Positions 1-8,211 are shown, numbered from the stretch's first letter. The stretch: DNA of 64,000 bases from an uncultured Eggerthella sp. (GCA_959607715.1 CAUHNN010000009.1:1-64000); one strand, 5' to 3'. The notes: a model not told the origin generated them from the sequence alone. Made by a program: numbers and translations.

Positions 1-958
1 GCTCGAGCGCATCGTTTGCGGCATCGAGGGCACGCGTGTAATGCAGGAAGGCGTGAATGACTCCCTCGAAAACCTCGTACTGATAAGGAACGCCGCTCTG
101 CTCAGCGATGGTTGCAAGCAAATCGGAATCGTCGATCAGGGGATCGTACTCAGCAGCTGCGATGTAAAGTGCGGGCATGTCGTGAGTGAAGTCGTTGAGA
201 TAAAGGTTGAAGTACTGCTCCTGAATCAGCTTATCGAAGTCGCCGCCGTACAGGGTCATATAGAACTCGAGATCCTTCTCCTCGAGACCATCCCAGGGGC
301 CACCAAGCAGACGATGGGAGTTGCTGTCGCGAAGGCCGAAGGAGCCGTAATAAAGAAGAAGCGCTTTGATGAAGCTCGCATCGCCGATCTTGTCGCGGTA
401 ATACAGCGTGGATGCGAGGTTCAGATGGGCACCGCCGGAGTCACCGGCCATGGCGAGACGATCGCCATCGATGCCGTATTCGGCACCGTTTTCGTGAAGA
501 TGCGTGAGGACGGCGCAAACTTCCTGGATCTGAGAAGGATACTTCGCTTCAGGTGCGAGGTGGTAGTCAACGGCAACGACGATCGCTTGAGCGTCATCGG
601 CAAGCACGCGGCAGATGCGGTCGTGCGTATCGAGGTTGCCCAGAACGAAGCCGCCTCCATGCACGTAGACGATGGTTGCGACCTTTCCTTCCTTGGCCTC
701 CTTGGCATCGAGGGTTTCCTGGGTCGGGTAGTAGAAACGGATCGGAACCGGACCATTAGGACCTTCGACGGTCTCGTCGAAGGATTCCTTCATTTGAGGT
801 CCACCCTGAACCCAGTACTGACGACCGAGAATGTAATTCTCGCGCATGACTTCGAAACCGACGCTCGTGTCGTTCGCGTCGCCCGCGAGTTCATCCTCCT
901 TTGCAAGAATCGCCTTCATCTGAGGATTGATAAGAGAGAGTACGTCGAGCTTTTCCAT
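1..958 (-). CDS. Alpha/beta hydrolase (HSL/Aes-type esterase), 3' end beyond window
   Basis: Translating the minus strand from the ATG at 958 gives about 319 residues with no stop before the window edge, so the C-terminus is missing. It starts MEKLDVLSLINPQMK. The oxyanion-hole motif VHGGGFVLGN lies near residue 98 and the nucleophile motif GDSGGAH near residue 170, the order of the hormone-sensitive-lipase type of esterases (Aes/NlhH-like). A likely catalytic Asp (YDPLIDDSD) and His (GVIHAF) follow. No signal peptide is seen, so a cytoplasmic carboxylesterase or lipase is expected; the substrate cannot be told. The SD AAAGGGGAA lies a few bases upstream of the start. The conserved motifs outweigh long antisense frames over the same DNA. 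Confidence 0.85.
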   Translation of the reverse strand, partial: MEKLDVLSLINPQMKAILAKEDELAGDANDTSVGFEVMRENYILGRQYWVQGGPQMKESFDETVEGPNGPVPIRFYYPTQETLDAKEAKEGKVATIVYVHGGGFVLGNLDTHDRICRVLADDAQAIVVAVDYHLAPEAKYPSQIQEVCAVLTHLHENGAEYGIDGDRLAMAGDSGGAHLNLASTLYYRDKIGDASFIKALLLYYGSFGLRDSNSHRLLGGPWDGLEEKDLEFYMTLYGGDFDKLIQEQYFNLYLNDFTHDMPALYIAAAEYDPLIDDSDLLATIAEQSGVPYQYEVFEGVIHAFLHYTRALDAANDALE

Positions 959-976
959 GCTCTTCCCCTTTCCGCG

Positions 977-1037
977 AAGCCGGTTCGTCTCTCTAAGCGC
1001 GCCGGCTTGGAATTCGGGTCCGCATTGATGCAGACCC
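977..1037 (-). promoter_or_regulatory. Paired hairpins in leader of the esterase gene
   Basis: Two inverted repeats lie just upstream of the esterase start: AAGCCGG/CCGGCTT arms at 977-983 and 1002-1008, and a tighter stem with GGGTC/GACCC ends at 1016-1037. They would fold in the mRNA leader of the minus-strand gene. There is no T-run, so they are not a classic terminator. A regulatory role is only inferred. Confidence 0.25.
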
Positions 1038-1342
1038 CTCATTAAGAAGCCCCCTTGTTCCCCAACGTGGAAAGCTCCCCGCAACACGATAGCCTCGAAA
1101 GTGAATCCAACCTGAATTAGACCTGTTCTTTCGCCTCTTTCGTATTACTGATATGCATTGTCGGAGAAGAAATGAACGCATTCATCGCAAATTGAAGATG
1201 ATTACCCCTACGATGGCAAAGTAACCACTCACTGCTATAGGCCAAAAACAGAACTAATGATGAATTGGTGATGTATAGCTAGACCAGCTTGATCAGGCGA
1301 TACTTCCCCAACGCTGCAATGTGCGTCGAACGTTCGGAGGTC
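1038..1342. other. Intergenic stretch without recognisable gene
   Basis: About 300 bases, AT-richer than its surroundings, between divergent genes. It must hold the promoters of the esterase (minus) and the small membrane protein (plus). No reading frame with a plausible start and known motif was found. A GTATAGC box near 1275 is the only -10-like element I would point to for the plus strand. Confidence 0.4.
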
Positions 1343-1747
1343 ATGAACGATTCAGCGCAAACGCTTGGCGAAAAAACGCCGAAAGAGACTCCGCCAAAAT
1401 CGACGATAGCGGCAACGAGGGAGAGGGACGAATTCTCTCTGTATCTTGGGCTCTCGCTCCTTCTTGCCTGCCATTACGTCCTCTGGTTCGTGGACGACTC
1501 GTTTTTCCATACCCAGCTTCTCGATTCCGCGATCGCAAACGGATGGTTGGGCAGCCTGATCACGACGTCGCTCACCATGGCCCTCGTCGGCTTCGTCCGC
1601 CCCGGGAAACGCCACCTATCCGATGCGGAAACACTCGCCTATGCCGTCCCCGTCCTCACTGCGCTCAGCGCCCTGGCGCTCGGCTTCTCGCCGCAGATCA
1701 CGTCGAGCACTGAAGCAAAACCCCAGATGGTCGCTTTTGAACCGTGA
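1343..1747 (+). CDS. Small three-helix membrane protein, possible LuxR-type sensor remnant
   Basis: A 134-residue reading frame starting MNDSAQTLGEK. After a charged, Thr-rich N-terminus come three hydrophobic segments (LYLGLSLLLACHYVLWFV, SLITTSLTMALVGFV and TLAYAVPVLTALSALALGF), and the frame stops soon after. Eggerthellaceae carry many LuxR regulators with a multi-helix N-terminal membrane domain, and the first two helices resemble that kind of domain. I therefore infer a truncated remnant, but a stand-alone small membrane protein is equally possible. GGAGGT sits only two bases from the chosen ATG, which is tight; ATG 1319 and a TTG at 1289 are alternatives in the same frame. Its end lies 50 bases before the DegV start, so the DegV promoter overlaps its 3' end. 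Confidence 0.5.
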   Translation: MNDSAQTLGEKTPKETPPKSTIAATRERDEFSLYLGLSLLLACHYVLWFVDDSFFHTQLLDSAIANGWLGSLITTSLTMALVGFVRPGKRHLSDAETLAYAVPVLTALSALALGFSPQITSSTEAKPQMVAFEP

Positions 1748-1752
1748 AACGG

Positions 1753-1761
1753 TGCTACACT
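1753..1761 (+). promoter_or_regulatory. Extended -10 promoter of the first degV gene
   Basis: TGCTACACT (TGn plus TACACT) lies 37 bases upstream of the DegV ATG at 1798. A weak TTGAAC at 1737-1742 is too close for a normal -35, so the TGn extension would be the main determinant. It lies inside the last codons of the preceding membrane gene. Confidence 0.4.
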
Positions 1762-1797
1762 ATCAGGCGTTTCTTTCCCCTGAAGAAAAGAAGTACC

Positions 1798-2670
1798 ATG
1801 CCCTATCGAATCTTCACAGACTCATCGAGCAACCTGCCCGAGAGCCTCATCGACAAGCTCGAACTGTCCGTCCTTCCCCTTCGATTCATGATCGACGGCG
1901 TTTCGCACCAAAGCTATCTGAAGGGCCGCAAGACCGACCTGAAGCAGTTCTACACCATGATGCGCGAAGGGAAGGTCTTCACCACGTCTCTTCCGAATCT
2001 GGAAAACGCACGGGAATCGTTCACGGAGGCCTTTGAGGAAGGCTACGATATCCTCTACCTCGGCTTTTCCTCGGGCCTGTCGGGCACCTACGAAGCGATG
2101 GCCTCCGAGCTTGAAAGCGTTCAGGCGAGCTACCCGGATCGAAAGGCCGTAAGCGTCGATACACGGGCAGCCTCTATGGGTGAAGGACTGCTTGTTTACT
2201 ACGCCGCAAAGAAAAAGCAGCAAGGCGCCTCCCTCGACGAAGTGGCGCAGTGGGTGCGCGACAATCGGCTTCATCTGGCGCACTGGTTTACGGTCGATGA
2301 CCTCATGTACCTCTTCCGTGGCGGACGCGTTTCACGCACCACGGCATTCGCCGCCAATCTCTTATCGGTCAAGCCCGTTCTCCACGTCGACGATGAGGGG
2401 CATTTAACCCCCGTTGAAAAGGCGCGCGGCCGAAAGAAAAGCATCAAGAGCCTGGTAGACCATATGGCTGAAACGGCCACCGTGCCGGTCGATGGGCAAA
2501 CCGTGTTCATTTCACACGGAGATTGCCTGGAAGATGCCGAGTATCTTCGAAAACTCATCGAGGAACGCTTCGGTGTGACCTCCTTCTGCATCAACTACGT
2601 CGATCCCGTCATCGGCGCCCATTCAGGACCTGGAACCCTCGCGCTGTTCTTCTTGGCCTCGCATCGCTGA
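1798..2670 (+). CDS. DegV family fatty-acid-binding protein
   Basis: A 290-residue DegV-fold protein (usual length about 280-290). The N-terminal TDSSSNLPESL motif is the signature of the family, whose members bind a fatty acid between two domains; some hand acyl chains to fatty-acid kinase (FakB role). The RGGRVS and SHGDCLEDAEYL segments of the C-terminal domain are present. The start was set at MPYRIFTDSS because an upstream in-frame ATG (1744) would add residues with no family counterpart and would overlap the promoter. No fatty-acid kinase (FakA) gene is nearby. It converges with a second DegV gene across a shared terminator. Confidence 0.9.
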   Translation: MPYRIFTDSSSNLPESLIDKLELSVLPLRFMIDGVSHQSYLKGRKTDLKQFYTMMREGKVFTTSLPNLENARESFTEAFEEGYDILYLGFSSGLSGTYEAMASELESVQASYPDRKAVSVDTRAASMGEGLLVYYAAKKKQQGASLDEVAQWVRDNRLHLAHWFTVDDLMYLFRGGRVSRTTAFAANLLSVKPVLHVDDEGHLTPVEKARGRKKSIKSLVDHMAETATVPVDGQTVFISHGDCLEDAEYLRKLIEERFGVTSFCINYVDPVIGAHSGPGTLALFFLASHR

Positions 2671-2726
2671 TGCGCTGAAGCGCATTTGCAAGCGACCTAC
2701 GCACAAAGCCAAAGCCCATCACGCGC

Positions 2727-2800
2727 GAAAAAGCCGACCCGTTCGAAGCGAGACCCCTTTTACATGGTCGTGGGCCTTCACTCGAACCGGGTCGGCTTTT
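2727..2800. terminator. Bidirectional terminator between the two degV genes
   Basis: A long inverted repeat AAAAGCCGACCCG ... CGGGTCGGCTTTT extends by TTCGA/TCGAA towards a roughly 35-base loop. It is flanked by A and T runs, so it can end transcription from both convergent genes. Confidence 0.8.
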
Positions 2801-2832
2801 CACGTTGAGAGCGATTCAGCGACTAGAGAAGA

Positions 2833-3759
2833 TCAGTTCTTGGCTGCCCTCACCTTGTTGGCGATACGATCGGCCATCGAGATGGACTCGCGACGATCGG
2901 GACCCCAGAAGGAAACGGAGATCATGTCGGCTCCGACGTGGCTACCGATAGTCGCGCCCACGGTATGGGTGATGACCGTAAGGCTCTCATCTTCCTTCAG
3001 CAGAAGCTCGACGAGGCGGTTGGCGTCCTTCGCGCAATCGGCGTGACCAACGAGAACGACTCGCTCTCCTTCGGCGCGATTCTTGGCAAACGATGCCGCC
3101 AACTGCTTGATGCCCTTCTTGCGACCGTGGGCCGCACCGACCAGCGTCAACTTACCGTTGAGGTCGAAAGCCAGCAAGGGCTTGAGATCGAGCTTGCTGC
3201 CCGCGGTAGCCACTGAGGAGGGAATGCGCCCGCCACGGCGAAGTGCATCAAGGTCGTCGACCATGAAGTAGGTATGGATGAAATACCGTGCCTCCTCTGC
3301 CCACGCGACAAGTTCCTGCGCGGTCAAACCAGCATCTCGTTGGCCGATCGCCTCGAGGATGAGAAGCCCTTCAGGCGTCGAGCCCAACTTCAGATCGACG
3401 AGGTGCAGTTCTGCGTCGGGATAATCCTTCTTCACCTGAGACAGAAGGGAATCGGCCGAACTCCAGTTGCTCGAAAGCTCACTGGCGAAGCAGAGATAGA
3501 CCGTCGGGACGCCGGACTCCGCCGCCCTGCGCCATGCCGCATCGATATCGGCCGGCGAGGCTTGCGAGGTGCTCGGCGTAGCCCCTTCGCGAATGGCATT
3601 GTAAAATTCCTCGGGCGTGCGCGATTGATAGAAGTCGTCTTTGTAGGCAACATCGTCGACGATGTAGTTGAAGCTGAGAAGATCGATCCCTTCGCGCTGG
3701 ACCATTTCGATGGGAAGGTCGCAGCAAGAATCGATGATGAGATTACAGCGAGCAGTCAC
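2833..3759 (-). CDS. DegV family fatty-acid-binding protein (second copy)
   Basis: A 308-residue DegV-fold protein. The N-terminal IIDSCCDLP replaces the usual TDSS-type motif, so two cysteines sit in the lipid-carboxylate-binding loop. The RRGGRIPSS and GHADCAKDANRL motifs of the family are kept. The GTG start at 3759 has an AAGGAGAAACC SD directly upstream; the frame stays open much further but has no SD or family similarity there. It differs clearly from the neighbouring DegV, so the two probably bind different acyl chains, as in genomes with several FakB proteins; that is inference. Confidence 0.88.
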   Translation of the reverse strand: MTARCNLIIDSCCDLPIEMVQREGIDLLSFNYIVDDVAYKDDFYQSRTPEEFYNAIREGATPSTSQASPADIDAAWRRAAESGVPTVYLCFASELSSNWSSADSLLSQVKKDYPDAELHLVDLKLGSTPEGLLILEAIGQRDAGLTAQELVAWAEEARYFIHTYFMVDDLDALRRGGRIPSSVATAGSKLDLKPLLAFDLNGKLTLVGAAHGRKKGIKQLAASFAKNRAEGERVVLVGHADCAKDANRLVELLLKEDESLTVITHTVGATIGSHVGADMISVSFWGPDRRESISMADRIANKVRAAKN

Positions 3760-3805
3760 GGTTTCTCCTTGTCTCGTTGAAATGGACAGAGGTCGAACGT
3801 AAAAA

Positions 3806-3814
3806 AGTCTAGCA
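3806..3814 (-). promoter_or_regulatory. Extended -10 promoter of the second degV gene
   Basis: TGCTAGACT on the minus strand, about 47 bases upstream of the GTG start. No convincing -35 box is seen. Confidence 0.4.
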
Positions 3815-3919
3815 TTTGACGTTGACATGCGAACAGAGCGAAACCAAGCGGAAACCATTGAAGCAAGCGCTTCATCAGCGCAATCGCTCCTATGGAGGCG
3901 AAGCACAAGGAATGATTCG

Positions 3920-4402
3920 CTATAAGGTAAGGTCTCGCAAGGAAACGGGAAGAGCCTTCTGAAGAGAAGCGATGCCCGTTTCGATTTGACAGCCGATTTT
4001 CCCGCCTGAAAAGAGGATGGAATCATAGAGCAGCGCGGTTTCATCGCACGTCGTAACGAAGCGCTTCTTCATGCCAAGAGGAGAACATCCCCCGTGAATA
4101 TAGCCGGTAAGCCCCAGAAGCTCCTTTGACTTGACCATATGAACGGACTTTTCCCCTACCGCATCGGCAGCCTTCTTTAGATCGAGCTCGGCACCAACGG
4201 GAATCATGAACACGAAGTGATCCCCGCTTTTCCCAACGGTCACCAACGTTTTGAAGACCCTGTCGGGATCCTCCCCCGCCTTACGCGCCATCTCGAGCCC
4301 GGTAAGGCCTTCGCAGCCATCGATACGGTGAACGCGATACTCTACGTCGATACGATCGAGTTCGCGCATCGCATTCGTCTTTTTTTCAGCGTGCTTGCCC
4401 AT
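3920..4402 (-). CDS. ybaK: Cys-tRNA(Pro)/Cys-tRNA(Cys) deacylase, YbaK/EbsC family
   Basis: A 160-residue protein of the YbaK/ProRS-INS editing fold. The conserved lysine lies in DRVFKTLV near residue 50 and the glycine-rich GYIHGGCSPLGMKK substrate loop is present. Family members hydrolyse Cys-tRNA(Pro) made in error by prolyl-tRNA synthetase and act in trans in the cytoplasm. The length is typical and the first ATG fits. It starts three bases after the stop of the CmpB-like gene, so both are probably on one transcript. Confidence 0.92.
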   Translation of the reverse strand: MGKHAEKKTNAMRELDRIDVEYRVHRIDGCEGLTGLEMARKAGEDPDRVFKTLVTVGKSGDHFVFMIPVGAELDLKKAADAVGEKSVHMVKSKELLGLTGYIHGGCSPLGMKKRFVTTCDETALLYDSILFSGGKIGCQIETGIASLQKALPVSLRDLTL

Positions 4403-4405
4403 GGC

Positions 4406-5203
4406 CTACTTCCCGACGTCAGCGGAGACGGTCATATTATGGAAGCGCTCTTGAAGCCATTCGTCCGGGAAGGTCTGATCGAGAACATGATCGATCGGCG
4501 TGGCGGCGGGCACTCCTTCAGCGCGCTGCCCCTCGCGATGAACCGCGAGAACCGTCACGATAGCATTGACGAGCATAAAGACGACAAGCACCCACGTAAC
4601 GACATCGAAGATACGCTTCGGCATTCCCTCGCGGCGGGAAACCTTGATCTGGATCGCCTTGACCACGGGAAGCACCCACCGTACCCAGAACAAGCCGAGC
4701 ATGCCCCACATGACGCCGAACACGAAGTTGGTGCGCCCGTTGATGGATCCGAATGTGCCCGTGTAGTCCCACGCGATGGCGTTCCAGAACACCTCCATCA
4801 TCCAGCTGGTGGCGTATTCGAGCGTTGAGCCGACGAGCATGGCCGCCAGAAAGATGATGATGTCGTGGGTGTAGTAAAAGCGGTTGAGAAAGACCGTCAG
4901 CGCAACGGCGCCAACGCCGTAGATCGGGGAAAAGGGACCCCAAACAAGTCCCGCGCGGCTCTCCCACCCTCCGTAAACGATGTAATGAAAGATGTCTTCC
5001 AAAACCAAACCGAGGGTCGAGCCGACAACGAAAAGCCAGAACAGCAAGAACAGATTCAGCTCGAGATAACGAGGGGCGATTTGCGCGCGGACGCTTTTTA
5101 CCGCCGTTGAATCGTAGATCTGAACCGCTTTATCGCGCGGGTTGACCTTGCGCGATGAGCGACGATCGGATGTATCTGCGCTGTGGGCGTCGTTGTTGTT
5201 CAT
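4406..5203 (-). CDS. Multi-spanning membrane protein, CmpB-like (putative ABC-transporter type IV family)
   Basis: About 265 residues. A charged N-terminus of some 50 residues is followed by roughly five to six hydrophobic segments, including LFLLFWLFVVGSTLGLVLEDIF and IIIFLAAMLVGSTLEYATSW. The family pattern GSTLGLVLED ... EYATSWMMEVFW ... WDYTGTFGSINGRTN ... WG is visible. It belongs to the CmpB-like proteins annotated as putative ABC transporter permeases, although no ABC ATPase is nearby and transport is unproven. Of the two in-frame ATGs I chose 5203, because a consensus-like -10 covers the upstream one (see the promoter entry). It is co-directional with ybaK, three bases apart. Confidence 0.8.
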   Translation of the reverse strand: MNNNDAHSADTSDRRSSRKVNPRDKAVQIYDSTAVKSVRAQIAPRYLELNLFLLFWLFVVGSTLGLVLEDIFHYIVYGGWESRAGLVWGPFSPIYGVGAVALTVFLNRFYYTHDIIIFLAAMLVGSTLEYATSWMMEVFWNAIAWDYTGTFGSINGRTNFVFGVMWGMLGLFWVRWVLPVVKAIQIKVSRREGMPKRIFDVVTWVLVVFMLVNAIVTVLAVHREGQRAEGVPAATPIDHVLDQTFPDEWLQERFHNMTVSADVGK

Positions 5204-5210
5204 GATCCCG

Positions 5211-5219
5211 ATCATAGCA
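5211..5219 (-). promoter_or_regulatory. Extended -10 promoter giving a probably leaderless transcript
   Basis: TGCTATGAT on the minus strand ends seven bases before the ATG at 5203. Transcription would begin at or within a base or two of that ATG. No SD-like sequence lies between them. Confidence 0.5.
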
Positions 5220-5374
5220 GAGTTGATCGATGCCCCGAAACGCCGCCGAGGTCGTAGGCGATCTGTAACGGAGCGCAGGCACAGCCCTTACGCGCTTGCC
5301 CCACGTTTCCCCTCGGTCGCAAGGGACTCGTAGCGTACAATGAACAGCGTCATACCCCAACGGCAAGGAGAGCC

Positions 5375-6586
5375 ATGGCATCCACCGACAAGAAAACCGT
5401 CGTCCTCGGAATCAGCGGCTGCATCGCTGCCTATAAAGCCTGCCAGATCGTTCGGGACTTCCAGAAAGCAGGAGTCCGCGTGAAGGTCGTCATGACAGAA
5501 CATGCAACGCATTTCGTCGATCCCCTCACGTTCAGATCCCTTACCCATGAGCCCGTAGCCGTAGGCCTATTCGATGATCCCACGGACCCGATCCACCATA
5601 TCTCGCTTGCAGACGAAGCTGACCTCATGGTCCTCGCGCCCTGCACCGCCAATCTCATCGCCAAAGTCGCCCACGGCATAGCCGACGACCTCCTGAGCAC
5701 CACCGTGCTCGCAACGACGGCCCCCATCCTCGTCTCCCCCGCCATGAACGTCCACATGTACGAAGCGGCCGCCACGCAGGAAAACATGGCCACGCTCAAA
5801 AGACGCGGATTCCACTTCATCGAAGCGGACGACGGCTACCTTGCCTGCGGATACGTCGGAAAGGGACGCCTCCCCGAACCGAGCGCCATCGTGGAAAAAG
5901 CACTCCATCTGCTCAATGAATGCGATCCTATCCCGCAGGATCTTGCGGGCAAACGCGTTCTGATCACCGCTGGCCCCACGATTGAACCCATCGATCCTGT
6001 GCGCTACATCACCAATCGTTCTTCGGGTAAGTTCGGCTACGCAATCGCATCCGCCGCCGCTTCACGAGGGGCGCGTGTTTCGCTCGTATCCGGACCAGTC
6101 GCTTTGGCGGAACCGGCAGGCGTTGAAGTCATACACGTTGAAACCGCTCGAGAAATGCTCGAAGCATGCCGATCCGTCTTCCCCACTGCCGACATAGCCA
6201 TCTGCGCCGCTGCGGTTGCCGACATGAGACCTGCTCATGCGGCAGACCGTAAGCTGAAGAAGGGGATCAACGACGAAGAGCTTTCAGCCATCAAACTAAC
6301 CGAGAATCCCGACATCCTCGCCACCCTCGGCGCCTCCAAGGACCGCCAGGTCGTAGTGGGATTCGCAGCGGAGACCAACGACGTGATCGAGAACGCGAAA
6401 AAGAAACTATCAAAGAAAAACGCCTGCATGATCGTCGCCAACGAAGTGGGCAGCGATAAGGCCTTCGGTAAAGACGACGATGAGATCTGGCTCGTTCGCG
6501 CCGATGAAACCGTGCACATCGGACCCGCCCTCAAAACCGAGCTGGCCCATGCCATCCTCGACGAAGCCGCGAAACAGCATAAGTGA
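5375..6586 (+). CDS. coaBC: Bifunctional phosphopantothenoylcysteine decarboxylase/phosphopantothenate-cysteine ligase
   Basis: A 403-residue fused CoaBC (Dfp) of normal length, making 4'-phosphopantetheine on the way to coenzyme A. The N-terminal FMN-dependent decarboxylase half has GISGCIAAYKA, the substrate-binding SPAMNVHMY and the active-site cysteine in LACGYVGKGRLPEP. The C-terminal ligase half has TAGPTIEPIDPVRYITNRSSGKFG and the LTENPDIL stretch. The ATG follows an AAGGAG SD, and a TACAAT -10-like box lies at 5337-5342. It is a single-gene unit closed by a strong terminator. Confidence 0.97.
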   Translation: MASTDKKTVVLGISGCIAAYKACQIVRDFQKAGVRVKVVMTEHATHFVDPLTFRSLTHEPVAVGLFDDPTDPIHHISLADEADLMVLAPCTANLIAKVAHGIADDLLSTTVLATTAPILVSPAMNVHMYEAAATQENMATLKRRGFHFIEADDGYLACGYVGKGRLPEPSAIVEKALHLLNECDPIPQDLAGKRVLITAGPTIEPIDPVRYITNRSSGKFGYAIASAAASRGARVSLVSGPVALAEPAGVEVIHVETAREMLEACRSVFPTADIAICAAAVADMRPAHAADRKLKKGINDEELSAIKLTENPDILATLGASKDRQVVVGFAAETNDVIENAKKKLSKKNACMIVANEVGSDKAFGKDDDEIWLVRADETVHIGPALKTELAHAILDEAAKQHK

Positions 6587-6628
6587 CCCTAGAGCTAAGT
6601 AGCCGTAGCACCCAAAACCGCTTTCTCG

Positions 6629-6665
6629 CGCCCATCCGTTCAATACGGATGGGCGTTTTCTTTTC
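6629..6665 (+). terminator. Rho-independent terminator of coaBC
   Basis: CGCCCATCCGT/ACGGATGGGCG stem with a five-base loop, followed by TTTTCTTTT. Confidence 0.85.
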
Positions 6666-6817
6666 CCAAGGAAGCGATGGGCGCGAACCCCTATCCCTTC
6701 GCCGTCTTCAAATACGATCAAGGCCAATACGGCGGCATACGCGCCGATCCATACGCTTGAGGCAAGATAGTGAAGCGCATTGACGATTTTCCTCGGCAGA
6801 GGGTTGAGCGCCATCAT
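6665..6817 (-). pseudogene. N-terminal remnant of a membrane protein gene
   Basis: The minus strand from ATG 6817 reads MMALNPLPRKIVNALHYL and continues into a clean hydrophobic helix (ASSVWIGAYAAVLALIVF). This is a plausible first transmembrane segment of an integral membrane protein. The frame then runs without further helices straight through the coaBC terminator and into the antisense of coaBC. I read it as the 5' end of a deleted gene, with low certainty. No strong SD is present. Confidence 0.3.
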
Positions 6818-6867
6818 GGACGGCCGCCTTCGATCGAAGGTCTAACGATGAAGCAATTCTGCCCTAC

Positions 6868-6898
6868 AAAAAAGCCAGGAACCGAAGTTCCTGGCTTA
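6868..6898 (-). terminator. Terminator of tRNA-Pro
   Basis: AAGCCAGGAAC/GTTCCTGGCTT stem with a TTCG-type loop, followed by TTTTTT on the minus strand, just past the tRNA 3' end. Confidence 0.85.
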
Positions 6899-6904
6899 AG
6901 AATG

Positions 6905-6981
<77 letters not shown>

Positions 6982-7008
6982 TAAGTTACTGCTTCAAGCA
7001 GCTCGATT

Positions 7009-7036
7009 AATATACCCTAAATGAGTCGTAATGCAA
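7009..7036 (-). promoter_or_regulatory. Promoter of tRNA-Pro
   Basis: TTGCAT (-35) and TATATT (-10) separated by 16 bases, ending about 27 bases upstream of the tRNA 5' end. Confidence 0.65.
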
Positions 7037-7094
7037 ATACTTTTCGTAAAGTTTTTTAGCATCACGGTTCAATAGAGGCAGTTGCCGCATGCGA

Positions 7095-8150
7095 TTAGCA
7101 GAATTCGCAGCACCTCTCATCGACATACCACTGCATCGGGTAGCTCAAGTACGCGGGCGCCTGAAGCTTTTCTGCGGTGATGTAGCCCGCAGGCGCGTTC
7201 AGAACAGCGGGGATGCGATTGACCATGGTCGCGCACGTGTGCTCCACGGTCGCCGGCTTGCTGACCTCGAACACCGTGTCGGGTTCGCCGCTGATCTTCC
7301 AACTGCACATATCCCCGTCTTCCGGAGCGTAGACTTTACCGATCTGGTTCATCTTGACCGTGGGGCCCTGGATGGTCTCCACCGTAACGACCGTGCTCAT
7401 GCCGATTGCCTTACCGGCCGGGATAACGGCACCCATCGTTTCCGAATAAGTATCCTTTTCGGCGAGATACGGAACATTTTCCTGCTTGAGCGATTTGATG
7501 GTCCAACCGAAAAGGTTCACCAACGCCTCCGCCGAATTCCACACGTAGGAAGGCTCGATGGAGTCGGGATGCGCTAAGGTGGCGTCGAATTCTTCAGGGG
7601 ACAGACCCACACCATGGGCTTTCGCCAGCGCAAGACCGTAGTCTTCCACGTTGTAGCTCACCGAGCCTTCGATAGCATCGATACGATGAACGCCACCGGC
7701 GATGCAGCCGACCATGTTGATCCAGTAGATATCCTGCATGCCCGAACCGACGACGGTGCATCCCGTTTCTTGAGCCAAGGCATCAAGGCGATTAGTCAGG
7801 ACCGGATCGGTGGTCCACGGATAAATCGCCTCCTCGCACGTAGTTATCACGTTTATGCCCCTGATGACGCATTGCTCGATCATGGGATACACGTCCTCGA
7901 CGAAGCTGAAGAGCTCCACCACCGCCACATCGGGACAGGTTTCATCGAGAAGCGCCTCGGCGTCGTCGGTTATCTTCACCCCAAGAGGACAACCGAGTTC
8001 GGCGTATTCACCAACATCCAAACCCACGATGTCGGGGTCGACATCCAGCGCACCGACGATTTCAGCGCCATTCTCGTGCAAGTAACGAAGCGTGTACTTG
8101 CCCATCTTCCCGCAACCATACTGGACGACTTTGATTCTCTCTTTGCTCAT
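7095..8150 (-). CDS. 2,4-diaminopentanoate dehydrogenase-like NAD(P)-dependent oxidoreductase
   Basis: A 351-residue protein with an N-terminal Rossmann domain (VVQYGCGKMGKYTLRYL) of the dihydrodipicolinate-reductase superfamily, and a C-terminal domain like that of 2,4-diaminopentanoate dehydrogenase, an enzyme of ornithine fermentation. The central NVITTCEEAIYPW and VGSGMQDIYW segments fit that group. No other ornithine-degradation gene (ord, ora, orr) is nearby, so the substrate is uncertain and could be another amino acid. It ends in an unusual Cys-rich tail, CCEFC. The ATG has a GAGGAGGGG SD. A TATAAT promoter and a 24-bp dyad lie directly upstream. Confidence 0.75.
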   Translation of the reverse strand: MSKERIKVVQYGCGKMGKYTLRYLHENGAEIVGALDVDPDIVGLDVGEYAELGCPLGVKITDDAEALLDETCPDVAVVELFSFVEDVYPMIEQCVIRGINVITTCEEAIYPWTTDPVLTNRLDALAQETGCTVVGSGMQDIYWINMVGCIAGGVHRIDAIEGSVSYNVEDYGLALAKAHGVGLSPEEFDATLAHPDSIEPSYVWNSAEALVNLFGWTIKSLKQENVPYLAEKDTYSETMGAVIPAGKAIGMSTVVTVETIQGPTVKMNQIGKVYAPEDGDMCSWKISGEPDTVFEVSKPATVEHTCATMVNRIPAVLNAPAGYITAEKLQAPAYLSYPMQWYVDERCCEFC

Positions 8151-8170
8151 GGCCCCTCCTCACATCGGTT

Positions 8171-8211
8171 GTGAACAGGGATTATCCTGTTCACATAACA
8201 CGTTCATTATA
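8171..8211 (-). promoter_or_regulatory. Promoter with operator-like dyad for the dehydrogenase gene
   Basis: The minus strand has TATAAT at 8206-8211. Just downstream, at 8171-8194, lies a 24-bp dyad with perfect nine-base arms GTGAACAGG/CCTGTTCAC around six bases. Its position over the early transcribed region suits a repressor site. Its half-sites TGAACA/TGTTCA recur elsewhere in the window. Confidence 0.5.

Noticed and set aside
2671..2726. GATGCGC/GCGCATT small hairpin after the first degV gene
   Set aside because: Too short and not followed by a T-run; the long inverted repeat just downstream is the better terminator.
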